A stretch of DNA of 64,000 nt, from positions 62,001 to 126,000 of the forward strand of contig DAHXMI010000004.1 in NCBI GenBank assembly GCA_027365565.1. The letters are read 5' to 3'. The stretch's first letter is position 1. Each line of letters starts with the position of its first letter. Shown here piece after piece: positions 52,130-60,974 of this stretch. Source of the stretch: JAMCYG01 sp027365565. Its GTDB lineage: Archaea > Micrarchaeota > Micrarchaeia > Micrarchaeales > Micrarchaeaceae. The translations under genes were made by a program, and so were the position numbers. The notes below the pieces were generated by a model. The model was not told the origin of the DNA. It saw only the letters and a list, made by a program, of their open reading frames with translations, and did no database searches.

Positions 52130-53692
52130 ATGGTCCCTATGGCAACCGATCTGTTCAACAAAGGTTTCATCGTGAGGATGTTCAGTGTAGCGCTGTTCGT
52201 GTTCCTCGCAATTGCAGGCCTTGGCTTTGTGCTTTACCTGTTCGCGATAGCCGCGACTGCTTACATGTTTGCGCTGGCGGTCGCCTTTGCCGCGCTCACC
52301 TTCGTGGCGGGATTCTTCAACATATTCGCAGCGCTGGCATACTACAGATCCTACTTCTATGACAGGTACCTGGACAAGATAAACAGGACCCTGAAGCGCG
52401 GAGGCAGGAAGCCGACCATCGCAGTTGTGATGCCCGTATTCAACGAGGACGCATCGCTTGTGGAGAGGAACATGCTCAGGCTAAGGGAGATGAAGTATCC
52501 CAAGAGCAAGCTTAATTTCTATATGGTGGACGATTCGACTGACGCGGATACCGCCGATGAGCTGAAGAGGTTCAGCGAGAAGCACGGCGTAATTTACATT
52601 CATAGGGGCGTCAGGAAGGGTTACAAGGCCGGAGCGCTCAACAACATGCTCAAGGACGCAAAGGAGGAGCTGATCGCGATATTCGATTATGACGAATATC
52701 TCACCAACACGAATTTCCTGCTTGACCTCATACCCTATTTCAACGACGACAAGGTAGCGTATATACAGACGGAAAAGAGCACGTTCAACGGCAACTTCTT
52801 CGCCAACGCGGTCAAGCTGTTTGACGGCTTCTTCTTCAGGTTCATACAGACGGCCAGGGCGCTGAACAACACCGCGATATACGCGGGCTCGTGCGGCCTC
52901 ATCAGGAGGAGCGCACTTGAGACGATAGGCGGCTTCCCTGAATACATAATAGAGGACACCTTCTTCAGCTTCGAGTCAGACAGGAAGCACTTCAAGAGCA
53001 TATATGTGCCGAAGATATATGCCTACGGCAAGCCGATAACGACTTTCACCGCGCTCGCGAAGCAGCAGTGGAGGTACAACTACGGCGACACGCAGTTCAT
53101 CAGCTACTTCTTCAGGTTCCGGAAGTCGATGAGGAGCTCCCCTCTCACGCGCATGGACTACATAACGCACGGCTTCGGGCTGAACTACCTTTCGATAGTG
53201 CTGATACTGTTCACCCTGGTATCGGTGCTGATAGTGTTCTCGTCCCTGCCGTTCCTACACATGACCATAAGGCACTTCTTCAACCAGACTTACATAGGCC
53301 TTGACCTTGAGATAATAGGAATATTAGCGTTCATGGCTTCACTGCTGGCGCCGATAATGCTCGCAAAGATATATTTCAAGTCCACCACGAAGGGGTTCAT
53401 GGTGTTCGTGCTCAACTTCAGCCTTGCAATAATAAGGACCAAGGCGGCGATAGCCGCGCTCAGGCACAAGAACCCCTCGTTCGTCTGGAACAGGAAGAAC
53501 GAGAACCCGAAGCCGCACAACATAAGGCTCAGCCTGCTCAATACGAAGACGGAAATCACGATGTCGCTGAGCCTGTTCTCGCTCGGCATGCTCTCTGTGC
53601 TCTACTTCCACAACATCGCAGGGGGGCTATGGCTTGTTTGGTACGGCGTAATGTACAGCGCCGCCACACTGCTCTTCTACAGGTATGGATGA
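52130..53692 (+). CDS. Membrane-bound processive glycosyltransferase family 2
   Basis: The 520-residue protein has two N-terminal membrane helices (about 15-62), a GT2 domain (about 95-330) and three to four C-terminal helices. Catalytic motifs are VVMPVFNEDASLV, DDSTDADT, IFDYDEYLT (D-x-D), the acceptor-site IEDTFFS (ED), and QQWRYNYG, equivalent to the Q-x-x-RW motif of cellulose and hyaluronan synthases. It should polymerise and extrude a polysaccharide, or transfer a single sugar on a lipid. A TATA-like CCTTTATAGA lies at 52083-52092. ATG 52139 is an alternative start. Confidence 0.88.
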   Translation: MVPMATDLFNKGFIVRMFSVALFVFLAIAGLGFVLYLFAIAATAYMFALAVAFAALTFVAGFFNIFAALAYYRSYFYDRYLDKINRTLKRGGRKPTIAVVMPVFNEDASLVERNMLRLREMKYPKSKLNFYMVDDSTDADTADELKRFSEKHGVIYIHRGVRKGYKAGALNNMLKDAKEELIAIFDYDEYLTNTNFLLDLIPYFNDDKVAYIQTEKSTFNGNFFANAVKLFDGFFFRFIQTARALNNTAIYAGSCGLIRRSALETIGGFPEYIIEDTFFSFESDRKHFKSIYVPKIYAYGKPITTFTALAKQQWRYNYGDTQFISYFFRFRKSMRSSPLTRMDYITHGFGLNYLSIVLILFTLVSVLIVFSSLPFLHMTIRHFFNQTYIGLDLEIIGILAFMASLLAPIMLAKIYFKSTTKGFMVFVLNFSLAIIRTKAAIAALRHKNPSFVWNRKNENPKPHNIRLSLLNTKTEITMSLSLFSLGMLSVLYFHNIAGGLWLVWYGVMYSAATLLFYRYG

Positions 53693-53701
53693 GATGATAG
53701 G

Positions 53702-54013
53702 ATGATGTTTCTCAAGATACACAATAGTGACAACGGCGACATGGTGGCCATGTGCGACGAATCGCTCATCGGCGAGGTCATAAGCGAGGGAGCGATTGAG
53801 ATAAACATACGCGACTACTCCGATTTCTACAAGGGCGACCTCGTCTCGAAGGAAGACGCGAAGAGGATGATAGATTCCGGAAGCGTCTACACGGCCAACA
53901 TTATAGGAAAGGAAGCGGTAGACGCCGCGATAGAATGCAGCATCATAGACCCTGAAAGCGTCAGGAACGCGGGCAGCGTGCCCTATGCCCAGGCCTTCAG
54001 GGTAAGGAAATAG
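53702..54013 (+). CDS. DUF424 family protein
   Basis: The 103-residue protein matches archaeal DUF424: MVAMCDESLIGEVI, YKGDLVSKEDA, ANIIGKEAVDAAIECSIIDPESVR. The family is archaeal and of unknown function, often linked to translation genes. It begins 9 nt after the GT2 stop and converges with the NAC gene. Confidence 0.9.
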   Translation: MMFLKIHNSDNGDMVAMCDESLIGEVISEGAIEINIRDYSDFYKGDLVSKEDAKRMIDSGSVYTANIIGKEAVDAAIECSIIDPESVRNAGSVPYAQAFRVRK

Positions 54014-54025
54014 TAATTGATGCCG

Positions 54026-54385
54026 TTAGACTCCATCTCCCTCCTTCAGGCGCATGATCGCGCCCGCTATGTCGCCATTGCTGGCCTCGAGAGCCGCCCT
54101 TACCTTTCCTTCGTCGAAGACGCCGCTCTGCTCCATCACGAGCCTGATATCGTCCTCGCCTATTTCCGCCTTAGCGTCGGATCCGCGCTCTTCCTCGCTT
54201 ACGCTTCCCGCCACGCTGAACGTGACCATACCCTGTGCGTCTATCCTTGTAACCTGCGGGTCGGATATGACTATGTGCCTGTCTGGGCACTCTATGACGA
54301 CCCTGAGCGCTACGACGTCAGTGGACTTTATTCCCATCTTCTCCATTATGTTCTTCATCTGCTTCGGATCCATGTTAGGCAGCAT
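54026..54385 (-). CDS. nac: Nascent polypeptide-associated complex protein (archaeal NAC)
   Basis: The 119-residue protein has an N-terminal KQMKNIMEKMGIKS helix, the NAC beta barrel (VIECPDRHIVISDPQVTRI...QGMVTFSVAG) and a C-terminal UBA domain (DDIRLVMEQSGV, ASNGDIAGAIMRL). Archaeal NAC works as a homodimer at the ribosome exit tunnel. The barrel is followed by a Glu/Asp-rich linker. Confidence 0.95.
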   Translation of the reverse strand: MLPNMDPKQMKNIMEKMGIKSTDVVALRVVIECPDRHIVISDPQVTRIDAQGMVTFSVAGSVSEEERGSDAKAEIGEDDIRLVMEQSGVFDEGKVRAALEASNGDIAGAIMRLKEGDGV

Positions 54386-54535
54386 ACAATCACGCTATTA
54401 TCATCGTTTAACCTATTGTAGCACATTGTCTTTTATGCCCTTCTGCATAATTGCAGGCGATTCGGCGTTCCATTAATCCCGCTTTGCATGGAAAGCCTAA
54501 AAACTTTCTTCGGGCAAATGTCGTTTGGCGATTAG

Positions 54536-54847
54536 ATGGTGGATCTCGCAAAGGAGAATTACAGGAGGCTAAGGAAGGTGAACTTCTACAAGCGCATCCT
54601 GGACAGGCTTGCATATCTATCGCTAGGCGCCGACATAATAATAGCCGTGATCACCCTCGCTTCACTGTACATATACGCATCAAATATATCGTTCGTGCTG
54701 AAGTGGGTGGAGTACGCGCTAAGCGGCATCGTCGCGATAACGGTGTTCGTCTTCGTGCTTTTCGCTTTCGAATCGAACTACCACAGGAAGATCATCTCGA
54801 TCATAACGCTCACCGGGCGGCTGGCGAGAAGGTCAATCAGGAGATGA
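54536..54847 (+). CDS. Small two-helix membrane protein
   Basis: The 103-residue protein is unknown. It has a basic N-terminus (about 1-24), two membrane helices (about 28-48 and 58-80) and a basic Arg-rich tail, so both ends face the cytoplasm. It lies 58 nt before the SPFH gene in the same direction, but the SPFH gene has its own TATA box. Confidence 0.6.
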   Translation: MVDLAKENYRRLRKVNFYKRILDRLAYLSLGADIIIAVITLASLYIYASNISFVLKWVEYALSGIVAITVFVFVLFAFESNYHRKIISIITLTGRLARRSIRR

Positions 54848-54870
54848 GAGCGGAATGCCCTGCGGCTGGA

Positions 54871-54880
54871 AGGTTTAAAA
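54871..54880 (+). promoter_or_regulatory. TATA box of SPFH gene
   Basis: GGTTTAAAAG centred about 30 nt upstream of ATG 54906. Confidence 0.55.
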
Positions 54881-54905
54881 GAGATGACAGCGTTAGCTAT
54901 TACGT

Positions 54906-55907
54906 ATGGGGTCGAATAGTGATAGCATGCAGGACAAACAATCTACTTCAGGCGGATCAAGGGTATACAAGGGGGGCGTCGCCGCGCTTGCCGACATTCT
55001 CATCTTCGTGATATTCACAGGCGGCGGATATTACGTTGGCAGTATACCGTACGCTTTCGCGGGCTTCGTGCTCAGTTTCATACTGGTACTTTCGCTTTCC
55101 ATAAGGGTTCTCAGCGAGTGGGACAGGAAGGCAGTGCTCAGGTTCGGCAGGTACGTCGGCATAATAGGGCCTGGCATATTCCTGATAATACCGATAGTGG
55201 ACAGTACTATGCCCACGATCGATACCAGGGTGCTCAGCACTTCTTTCAGGGCAGAGAAGACGCTGACCAAGGACAACGTGCCTGTGGACGTCGATGCCAT
55301 ACTCTTCTGGCAGGTAAAGGACGTGGAGAAGACGGTGCTTAACGTTCAAACGTACTACAATTCCGTTCTGCTTGCATCGCAGACCGCGATGAGGGACATA
55401 ATAGGCAAGAGCGAGCTGTCGACCATGCTTGCAGGCAGGGACATAATAGGCAAGGACATAAAGGATCTCATAGAGGAGAGGATACAATCATGGGGCATCG
55501 ATGCGATATCGGTAGAGATACGTGATGTCACCATACCGCCGGAACTGCAGAGTGCGATGGCAAGGGTCGCAACCTCCGATAGGGAGAAGCAGGCAAGGGT
55601 GATACTGGCGGAGAGCGAATCGCTCGCCGCTGACAAGATGCTCGAAGCATCGAGCAAGTACGAGAAGGACCCGTACGCCATGCAGCTCAGGGCGCTGAAC
55701 ATGATGTACGAGGTAAGCATAGCGGGCAAGAACGCGATGATCTTCATACCAACGGAAACGAAGGGGCTTGCCCTGCCCATACCGTTCGGCGTGAAGGGCA
55801 TCAACGAATTCCTGAAAGAGAAGCAGCTCAATGAACAGCAGGCACAGGCACAAGCCCAGAAGAAGCAGAAGCAGCAGAAGAAGCCTGATGATGACGACAG
55901 CCAGTGA
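54906..55907 (+). CDS. SPFH/stomatin-like membrane protein
   Basis: The 333-residue protein has two membrane helices (about 28-68), then the SPFH/band 7 core: RVLSEWDRKAVLRFGRYVGIIGPGIFLIIPIVD, STSFRAEKTLTKDNVPVDVDAILFWQV, MRDIIGKSELSTMLAGRD, and the coiled part ATSDREKQARVILAESE. The tail is Gln/Lys/Asp rich. Stomatins organise membrane microdomains and often pair with NfeD or a membrane protease; no nfeD is adjacent here. Confidence 0.92.
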   Translation: MGSNSDSMQDKQSTSGGSRVYKGGVAALADILIFVIFTGGGYYVGSIPYAFAGFVLSFILVLSLSIRVLSEWDRKAVLRFGRYVGIIGPGIFLIIPIVDSTMPTIDTRVLSTSFRAEKTLTKDNVPVDVDAILFWQVKDVEKTVLNVQTYYNSVLLASQTAMRDIIGKSELSTMLAGRDIIGKDIKDLIEERIQSWGIDAISVEIRDVTIPPELQSAMARVATSDREKQARVILAESESLAADKMLEASSKYEKDPYAMQLRALNMMYEVSIAGKNAMIFIPTETKGLALPIPFGVKGINEFLKEKQLNEQQAQAQAQKKQKQQKKPDDDDSQ

Positions 55908-55921
55908 GTGCCGGCGCGTCA

Positions 55922-57055
55922 TCACATCCTGCTTACCTTCCTCGCAAGAGGGTCGAACTTGGTGAAGAAGGCGTCCCACGAGTAGTGCTTCTCAATTCTT
56001 CTCCTGCCTTCCCTGCCGATGCTCTCCGCGAGCTTGTCGTTATCCGCGACAAGCCGCATCTTCTCGGCCATCGCGCGCGGACTGCCCACCAGGAAGCCGG
56101 TCTTGCCATCAACTACCGTTTCCCTTGGGCCGCCCTCATTGACCGATATCACTGGCTTGTAGCTCGCCATACCCTCTAGAGGCACTATGCCGTAGTCCTC
56201 GTTTATCGCTGCGAACAGCACTGCGGTAGATCTCGCATACAGGTTCCTGAGCTCCTTGTCCGTGGGATTGGGCCTGAACACGACATTCTTAACATTCATA
56301 CCCTTCAGCTTCTCGTAGTATCTCTTGAAGTCCGCGTACCTCTCGGACATGCTCCCGGCGAGTATCAGCTTGTAGCCCCTGTACTTCTTCTCCCGGGAAA
56401 AGATCGAGAACGCCTCTATCGCGTACTCCTGGCGCTTCTGCTCAGCTATCCTTGACGGGTAGATGAAGTACTTGCCATCCCCGCCGTCATGGAAATCCTT
56501 GTAGTCTATCCCTGGATTTATTATCTCGGCGCTCCTGCCGAATATCCTCTTGATGCGGCCGTTCGTCACGCCACTGTTGGTAGCTATGGCCTCTATCTTA
56601 TCCACTATCCTCTTCTCCATTGTGGAGTATACCCTGCCGAAGCCCTTGTACATAACCCCTTCGACGAGCGATTTCTTCCTCAGCCCGGAAACCGTCGGAT
56701 CATAGAGCTCCCTCGGCGGCGTATGGCAGTACCACAGTACTCTCGGGTTCCTGTTGCGCACCCACTCGCTAGGTGACATGTGAGGGTTAACAACGTCGTA
56801 GTCTTCCTTTATCTTCAGGTTGTAGAAGTTGTAGCCGTAATGGAGCGCGTTGGCCACCCTTTTGGGGAACAGGCTTCCCGCACGGCCCCTTTTGCCGAAC
56901 ACCCTGATGTCGATGTCGCTGAACTCGTCGAAAGTCCCCTTCGGGTCGTATCCGAGGGTGTATATCGTGGCGTCGTACTTCTGCGCGATTTTCAGTATGA
57001 CCCTCTCCGCTCCGCCGCGGTCGTTTATGCTGTGCTGGGTTATCGCTAGCTTCAT
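55922..57055 (-). CDS. Glycosyltransferase family 4
   Basis: The 377-residue protein has the GT-B fold of family 4: ITQHSINDRGGAERVILKIA at the start, VLWYCHTPPRELYDP, ATNSGVTNGRIKRIFG, then the donor-binding GNGKYFIYPSRIAEQKRQ-like and EDYGIVPLEGMASYKPVISVNEGGPRETVVDGKTGFLV (E-x7-E). It transfers a sugar from a nucleotide donor in the cytoplasm. It overlaps the sulfatase-like gene by 4 nt (ATGA), so both are made together. Confidence 0.92.
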   Translation of the reverse strand: MKLAITQHSINDRGGAERVILKIAQKYDATIYTLGYDPKGTFDEFSDIDIRVFGKRGRAGSLFPKRVANALHYGYNFYNLKIKEDYDVVNPHMSPSEWVRNRNPRVLWYCHTPPRELYDPTVSGLRKKSLVEGVMYKGFGRVYSTMEKRIVDKIEAIATNSGVTNGRIKRIFGRSAEIINPGIDYKDFHDGGDGKYFIYPSRIAEQKRQEYAIEAFSIFSREKKYRGYKLILAGSMSERYADFKRYYEKLKGMNVKNVVFRPNPTDKELRNLYARSTAVLFAAINEDYGIVPLEGMASYKPVISVNEGGPRETVVDGKTGFLVGSPRAMAEKMRLVADNDKLAESIGREGRRRIEKHYSWDAFFTKFDPLARKVSRM

Positions 57056-58290
57056 CGGAATACCCTCTTCTGGTACTTATCGAGCTTCGACATTCTCCTC
57101 TTATCCACGCCGTTGATGTTGGATATGTTCGCAGGTATGCTGAACGTCTCGGTTATAGCGGCCTTTCTTGTCAGCTTTGATATCGCATCCTTGTCTCCTT
57201 CGACCGCCGCGCGTATGAAGTCGGGTATGTTGATAAGGGACTGGTATCCCTTCACCTTTCCGCTGCCCGTGAAGCGCTTCGGCGCTATTACGAGCAACGG
57301 CACCTTCACCATCTCGTTGGGTATCATAGTGCCATGGCCTATGAACCCGTGCTCGCCGAACAGCTGGCCGTGATCCGATGTCATTATTATTATCTGGTCA
57401 TCGCCGAACCTCTCCATCAGGTCCCTGATCAGTTCAGTACCGTACCTCATAGCCCTGCCGGCCGCCTTGGCGTAGAGAGACTTCCACGCCGATATGAGGC
57501 TCTCGTTCGGGCCATCCTTCAGGAAGGGCGTAGCCCAGTTGAAGTCCTTGCCCTTCTTGCCGATGTAGGGGTCGTGGGCCTCCATGAAGTTGACGAAGAG
57601 GAAGAACGGCTCTTCCAGCTTCAGGTTCCTTATGGTCTTCAGCATGTTCTTTCCGCCCTTCTCCACAGGCCAGCCGTCTATCAGCTTCGCCTTGAGCTTC
57701 TTGTACGCAGCCCTGGGGGTCAGCTTGCCTGCGCTCAGCGCAAGCTCGAAGAAGAGGTTGGGGTCCTCCTTCATTATTGCGCGTGTCAGCTTCAGTATGT
57801 CATTGCCGTACCTGTTCCTGTACTTCGACACGCGGGGCTTCAGGTCGTCGGATACCTCTATCACGCTTCCGAATATGTCCGTGAAGTAGGACTCGGCGAC
57901 ATAGGTGTCGAAGCCCTCGAAGCCATAAATGGGGTGTATGTACGGGTTCGCGGAGATCCCGTACGTGGAATATCCGCTGCCTTTCAGCTCTTCGGTGATG
58001 GTTCTCTTGGTGAGCCTTATGTTGTCTATGTCAAGGGACTTGACCTTCTTTGTCTCATGGCATCCGTGCTCTGATTGGCTCATCCCGGTGAACAGGGAGG
58101 CGTGCGAAGGGAGCGTCCACGATCCTGGCGATATGCACCTGTTGAACCGAGTGGCATTGAGGCCGCCGATCAGCTTGGGATTCTCGGCGATGAGCCTGTC
58201 GAACATGTCCAGCCTCATCGTGTCCAGCACTATTATCGTAATGTTAGGAGTCCTGCCCAATCCAGCACCGTATTTTTTTCTCATTACCAT
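57052..58290 (-). CDS. Sulfatase/alkaline phosphatase superfamily protein with Thr nucleophile
   Basis: The 412-residue protein has ITIIVLDTMRLDMFD (metal-binding Asp), SPGSWTLPSHASLFTG, and MTSDHGQLFGEHGFIGHG (metal-binding DHG). In sulfatases the nucleophile is the Cys of C-x-P-S-R; here the position reads T-x-P-S-H, as in phospho-transferring members (phosphoglycerol or phosphoethanolamine transferases). No membrane helices or signal peptide. Linked to a GT4 (4-nt overlap) and, divergently, to a cytidylyltransferase, so a role in surface polymer decoration is plausible. ATG 58290 or 58284; the TTG at 58302 overlaps the predicted promoter. Confidence 0.8.
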   Translation of the reverse strand: MVMRKKYGAGLGRTPNITIIVLDTMRLDMFDRLIAENPKLIGGLNATRFNRCISPGSWTLPSHASLFTGMSQSEHGCHETKKVKSLDIDNIRLTKRTITEELKGSGYSTYGISANPYIHPIYGFEGFDTYVAESYFTDIFGSVIEVSDDLKPRVSKYRNRYGNDILKLTRAIMKEDPNLFFELALSAGKLTPRAAYKKLKAKLIDGWPVEKGGKNMLKTIRNLKLEEPFFLFVNFMEAHDPYIGKKGKDFNWATPFLKDGPNESLISAWKSLYAKAAGRAMRYGTELIRDLMERFGDDQIIIMTSDHGQLFGEHGFIGHGTMIPNEMVKVPLLVIAPKRFTGSGKVKGYQSLINIPDFIRAAVEGDKDAISKLTRKAAITETFSIPANISNINGVDKRRMSKLDKYQKRVFR

Positions 58291-58335
58291 TAGCACCGGC
58301 AATGCTTAAAACACATGCTCACCGGCACGAAAACG

Positions 58336-58345
58336 CTTTAATATC
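58336..58345 (+). promoter_or_regulatory. TATA box of cytidylyltransferase-like gene
   Basis: CTTTAATATC centred 25 nt before ATG 58365 gives a leaderless mRNA and excludes the longer frame from 58302. Confidence 0.55.
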
Positions 58346-58364
58346 CGGCATAATAATACCAGTC

Positions 58365-58835
58365 ATGGAGGAGAAGGAGAGAGGGAAGGAGGAGAAGGAG
58401 AAGGAAAATGGAAAGGAGACGGTCGTATGCGTATCAGGCTACTTCGACCCGATACACAGGGGCCACATCGAATATCTGAGGATGGCATCCGACCTCGGCG
58501 ACAGGCTTATTGCCATACTGAACAATGACAAGCAGGCGATTGCGAAGAAGGGATTCGTCTTCATGCCGATGGATGACAAGATTGCAGTGCTCAAGGCGAT
58601 AAGGTATGTGGATGAAGTTGTCGTGAGCATCGATGAGGACCAGACGCAGTGCAGGACCCTCGAGATGCTGAAGCCCGACATATTCGCGAAGGGCGGAGAC
58701 AGGTACGCATACGAGATCCCGGAAGCGGAAGTGTGCAGGAGGTTAGGAATAAGGATAATAGACGGATTGGGACCAAAGATTCAGAGCAGCAGCGAACTGG
58801 TGAAGAAAGCCGCTGAAAGCAAGAAGAATGGTTAG
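58365..58835 (+). CDS. Cytidylyltransferase-like nucleotidyltransferase (TagD/RfaE-like)
   Basis: The 156-residue protein starts with a Glu/Lys-rich stretch, then VVCVSGYFDPIHRGHIEYL with the HxGH nucleotide-binding motif, LIAILNNDKQAIAKKG, VDEVVVSIDEDQTQCRTL, IFAKGGDRY and a C-terminal QSSSEL (in place of the ISTT/S-x-x-x-R motif). Such enzymes activate glycerol-3-phosphate (CDP-glycerol), heptose-1-phosphate or FMN; the substrate here cannot be told. It is divergent from the sulfatase-like/GT4 pair. Confidence 0.82.
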   Translation: MEEKERGKEEKEKENGKETVVCVSGYFDPIHRGHIEYLRMASDLGDRLIAILNNDKQAIAKKGFVFMPMDDKIAVLKAIRYVDEVVVSIDEDQTQCRTLEMLKPDIFAKGGDRYAYEIPEAEVCRRLGIRIIDGLGPKIQSSSELVKKAAESKKNG

Positions 58836-59017
58836 GTATGAGATATGATTAGTCTCTATAAACCCTTCTTAGTCACAGGTTCTTGAAAAATGGGAATGGG
58901 TAAAAAAGTGCGCCGCAATACATAAGGAATACTTCCCCTCTCCGTATATATTTCTTGTCGGGTTGCTCAAATGTTATATTTTCAATGCTTTTGACGCCAA
59001 TGTTTATTGCACTCCCG
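58836..59017. other. Intergenic, start of AT-rich stretch
   Basis: No gene is seen. Base composition drops here from the preceding genes and stays low to 62400. T-runs at 58964-58983 could end the minus-strand gene that follows. Confidence 0.4.
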
Positions 59018-60058
59018 TCAACTTATTCCCACTTCGATATTTTGCAAGATACTATTGAACGTCTGCTGCGTGCATAGAGGCCCTGAGCAACTTACTATAG
59101 CTAGGAAATTGGACTGCTGTACCATAGTAGTGTAAGAGTTAGGATTCACTGTCAAGTCTTCAATATACTGAAGATTTGCCACAGAACCTGATTGCTGCGC
59201 ATGTGGTGCTTGATTCGCAAGTATGATGCTAGCCTGTGGCGTTTCTACCACCAACTCTGTGAAGTTAGATGCGTATGTGCGGTTGTAGTATGTTATGTAA
59301 TATGAGTATGCCACATTAGTGTTCTGAAATGTGAAGTTGAACAGTAAAGTCTGGATAGGTGTTGGAAATAGCAAGTTAAGCGACCCTATTGGTAACTCAC
59401 CTGCGTTGAGTGCAGACTCGCTGTATGTGCCACTACCGTATACACTCTGTAGCTGCTGCTGCGTCAAATACGGCTTGTTGAGATTTATTGTGTTGCTGGA
59501 TGGAGGAGTATAGTAGTTTGAGTTGGCAAGGACAATGTATATTGCCCATATTATGAACAGGAATGCAATAGAGCCACTTATTGCCTTTGTCATGCCTTTC
59601 TGCTTGAAGCTTACTTGTCTCAACGATGCTCCAAGTACCAAGCCAACTAGTATCAAGATGAAGGCCGCTAACACGAGCAGGACATTGAATGTAAGGCTTG
59701 CAAGTAATATGAACACCAGCAACACTGAGATAATGTTCTCAACTGCCCATACTCTATGTGATGTAACGAAATCATATATGGAGAACAGAATGAATAGCAC
59801 GATGAAGCTGCCTAGGAACAGCGGAGAACTGAACGCTGTTACCAGCCCTATGTTGGTTATTGCATTGAACAACTTGATAGAAGGTAGTGTCAGAATAAAC
59901 AGGACTACTGTCATTATTACTGCTTTTATGAGCAACTTCGGCAGTGCAGTCTTTAGTATACTACTTACTGCCTGGTTCTGTTGTGCTTGCTGTACTTTGT
60001 TATATTGAGGTGGCACGCGGTATCCACGCCGTCTATAGTATCTGTGTCTTCTTGGCAT
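59018..60058 (-). CDS. Membrane protein with exported C-terminal domain, unknown
   Basis: The 346-residue protein has a very basic, Tyr/Arg-rich start (RRHRYYRRRGYR), five membrane helices (about 42-62, 74-94, 100-120, 122-142, 160-182), and an extracellular domain of about 160 residues rich in Asn, Ser, Tyr and Gln with sequons and two Cys (CSGPLC). No family recognised. An AT-rich TATA box (ATATATAAAA near 60080-60090) gives a leaderless start at 60058. It shows codon use poorer in GC than the core genes. Confidence 0.6.
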   Translation of the reverse strand: MPRRHRYYRRRGYRVPPQYNKVQQAQQNQAVSSILKTALPKLLIKAVIMTVVLFILTLPSIKLFNAITNIGLVTAFSSPLFLGSFIVLFILFSIYDFVTSHRVWAVENIISVLLVFILLASLTFNVLLVLAAFILILVGLVLGASLRQVSFKQKGMTKAISGSIAFLFIIWAIYIVLANSNYYTPPSSNTINLNKPYLTQQQLQSVYGSGTYSESALNAGELPIGSLNLLFPTPIQTLLFNFTFQNTNVAYSYYITYYNRTYASNFTELVVETPQASIILANQAPHAQQSGSVANLQYIEDLTVNPNSYTTMVQQSNFLAIVSCSGPLCTQQTFNSILQNIEVGIS

Positions 60059-60158
60059 ATGAAAGTATACTTTAGCAAGATTTTTATATATTTATTAAAT
60101 GTAATTTATTCAGTAGAGTATTAGAAAATTTATATTTCACTTCTTTGTAAACAGGATT

Positions 60159-60172
60159 TGGACTCGGTGGGA
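60159..60172 (+). repeat. Partial copy of tRNA-Ala 3' end, putative attachment site
   Basis: TGGACTCGGTGGGA matches the tRNA-Ala 3' end at 62437-62450 (TGGACTCGGCGGGA) in 13 of 14 bases and in the same orientation. Between the two copies lie only AT-rich unknown genes. This is the pattern left when an element integrates at the 3' end of a tRNA gene. Confidence 0.5.
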
Positions 60173-60324
60173 ACTACGCCAGCACAGTAAGTAAAAACCA
60201 GAGATAAAGTAATAGGCGCACACCGTACAGTTGATTTTTAGTCACCCGTAAAGGCTTATAAAGTAAGAAGGTTCAAGTTACATAAATTTAAAGTATTTTG
60301 TTTCTATATTTATAGGATGATAAA

Positions 60325-60684
60325 ATGGTTGAAAAGGTACAGGATATTAAAGCGCCTAAATTTAATAAAACACGTGTCTATTATACGAAATCGCCAGATT
60401 ATGATACAATATATGCCGATGCTGCAATGATTGCACTTAATGAAGATGGTGTTGATTCGTTAAAGATGGATTTTTGGGTATCACATGCTGATTTATATGA
60501 TGAGATTTGGCATAATAAACCAGAAGATATACCAGAAATAGAAGTAGGAGAGGTACAATCAATAAATAGAGAGATTAAAGTTAGAATTGCAATGTCGGTA
60601 GCAAATGCAAAAAGATTTTATACTGTTCTTGGTACATTTTTAAATAATAATGAAAATAAAAAGGAGGATAAAAAGAGGGATTGA
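60325..60684 (+). CDS. Unknown small acidic protein of AT-rich element
   Basis: The 119-residue protein has no membrane helix. The pattern DTIYADAAMIALNEDGVDSLKMDFWV, then KVRIAMSVANAKRFYTVLGTFL, loosely resembles the DUF3467 type of small beta protein, but I am not sure. Strongly AT-rich. A TATA-like stretch lies at 60286-60296. The next gene starts within a few bases of its stop. Confidence 0.5.
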   Translation: MVEKVQDIKAPKFNKTRVYYTKSPDYDTIYADAAMIALNEDGVDSLKMDFWVSHADLYDEIWHNKPEDIPEIEVGEVQSINREIKVRIAMSVANAKRFYTVLGTFLNNNENKKEDKKRD

Positions 60685-60689
60685 TTTTT

Positions 60690-60974
60690 ATGTATTTGTA
60701 TGGAAATAAAACTTTTATTCAACCGCAGGGTTTTGGGATACAAAAACCTTTCGAAGTCAATAGACCAAAATTTCAATTAACGTCAAAACTGAAGTCAACT
60801 GAGGTGAATCCCCTCGTAGAGAAAAATCCAGTAATTGTTAGTAATGGAGAAATTTTGTTCAATGAAAATAAGTTGATAATTAATGAGTACTATGGATTTG
60901 AATATCAGGATAAAAAGTATGTTCTCCACAAATCAGATAAAAAGACTATTGAGTTATATGAGGTAATTGAATAA
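60690..60974 (+). CDS. Unknown small protein of AT-rich element
   Basis: The 94-residue protein is soluble and unrecognised. The middle is Lys/Pro/Asn-rich, and the C-terminus (GEILFNENKLIINEYYGFEYQDKKYVLH) is predicted beta. It lies 5 nt after the preceding stop; TTG 60681 is an alternative start overlapping it. Same AT-rich composition. Confidence 0.5.
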   Translation: MYLYGNKTFIQPQGFGIQKPFEVNRPKFQLTSKLKSTEVNPLVEKNPVIVSNGEILFNENKLIINEYYGFEYQDKKYVLHKSDKKTIELYEVIE

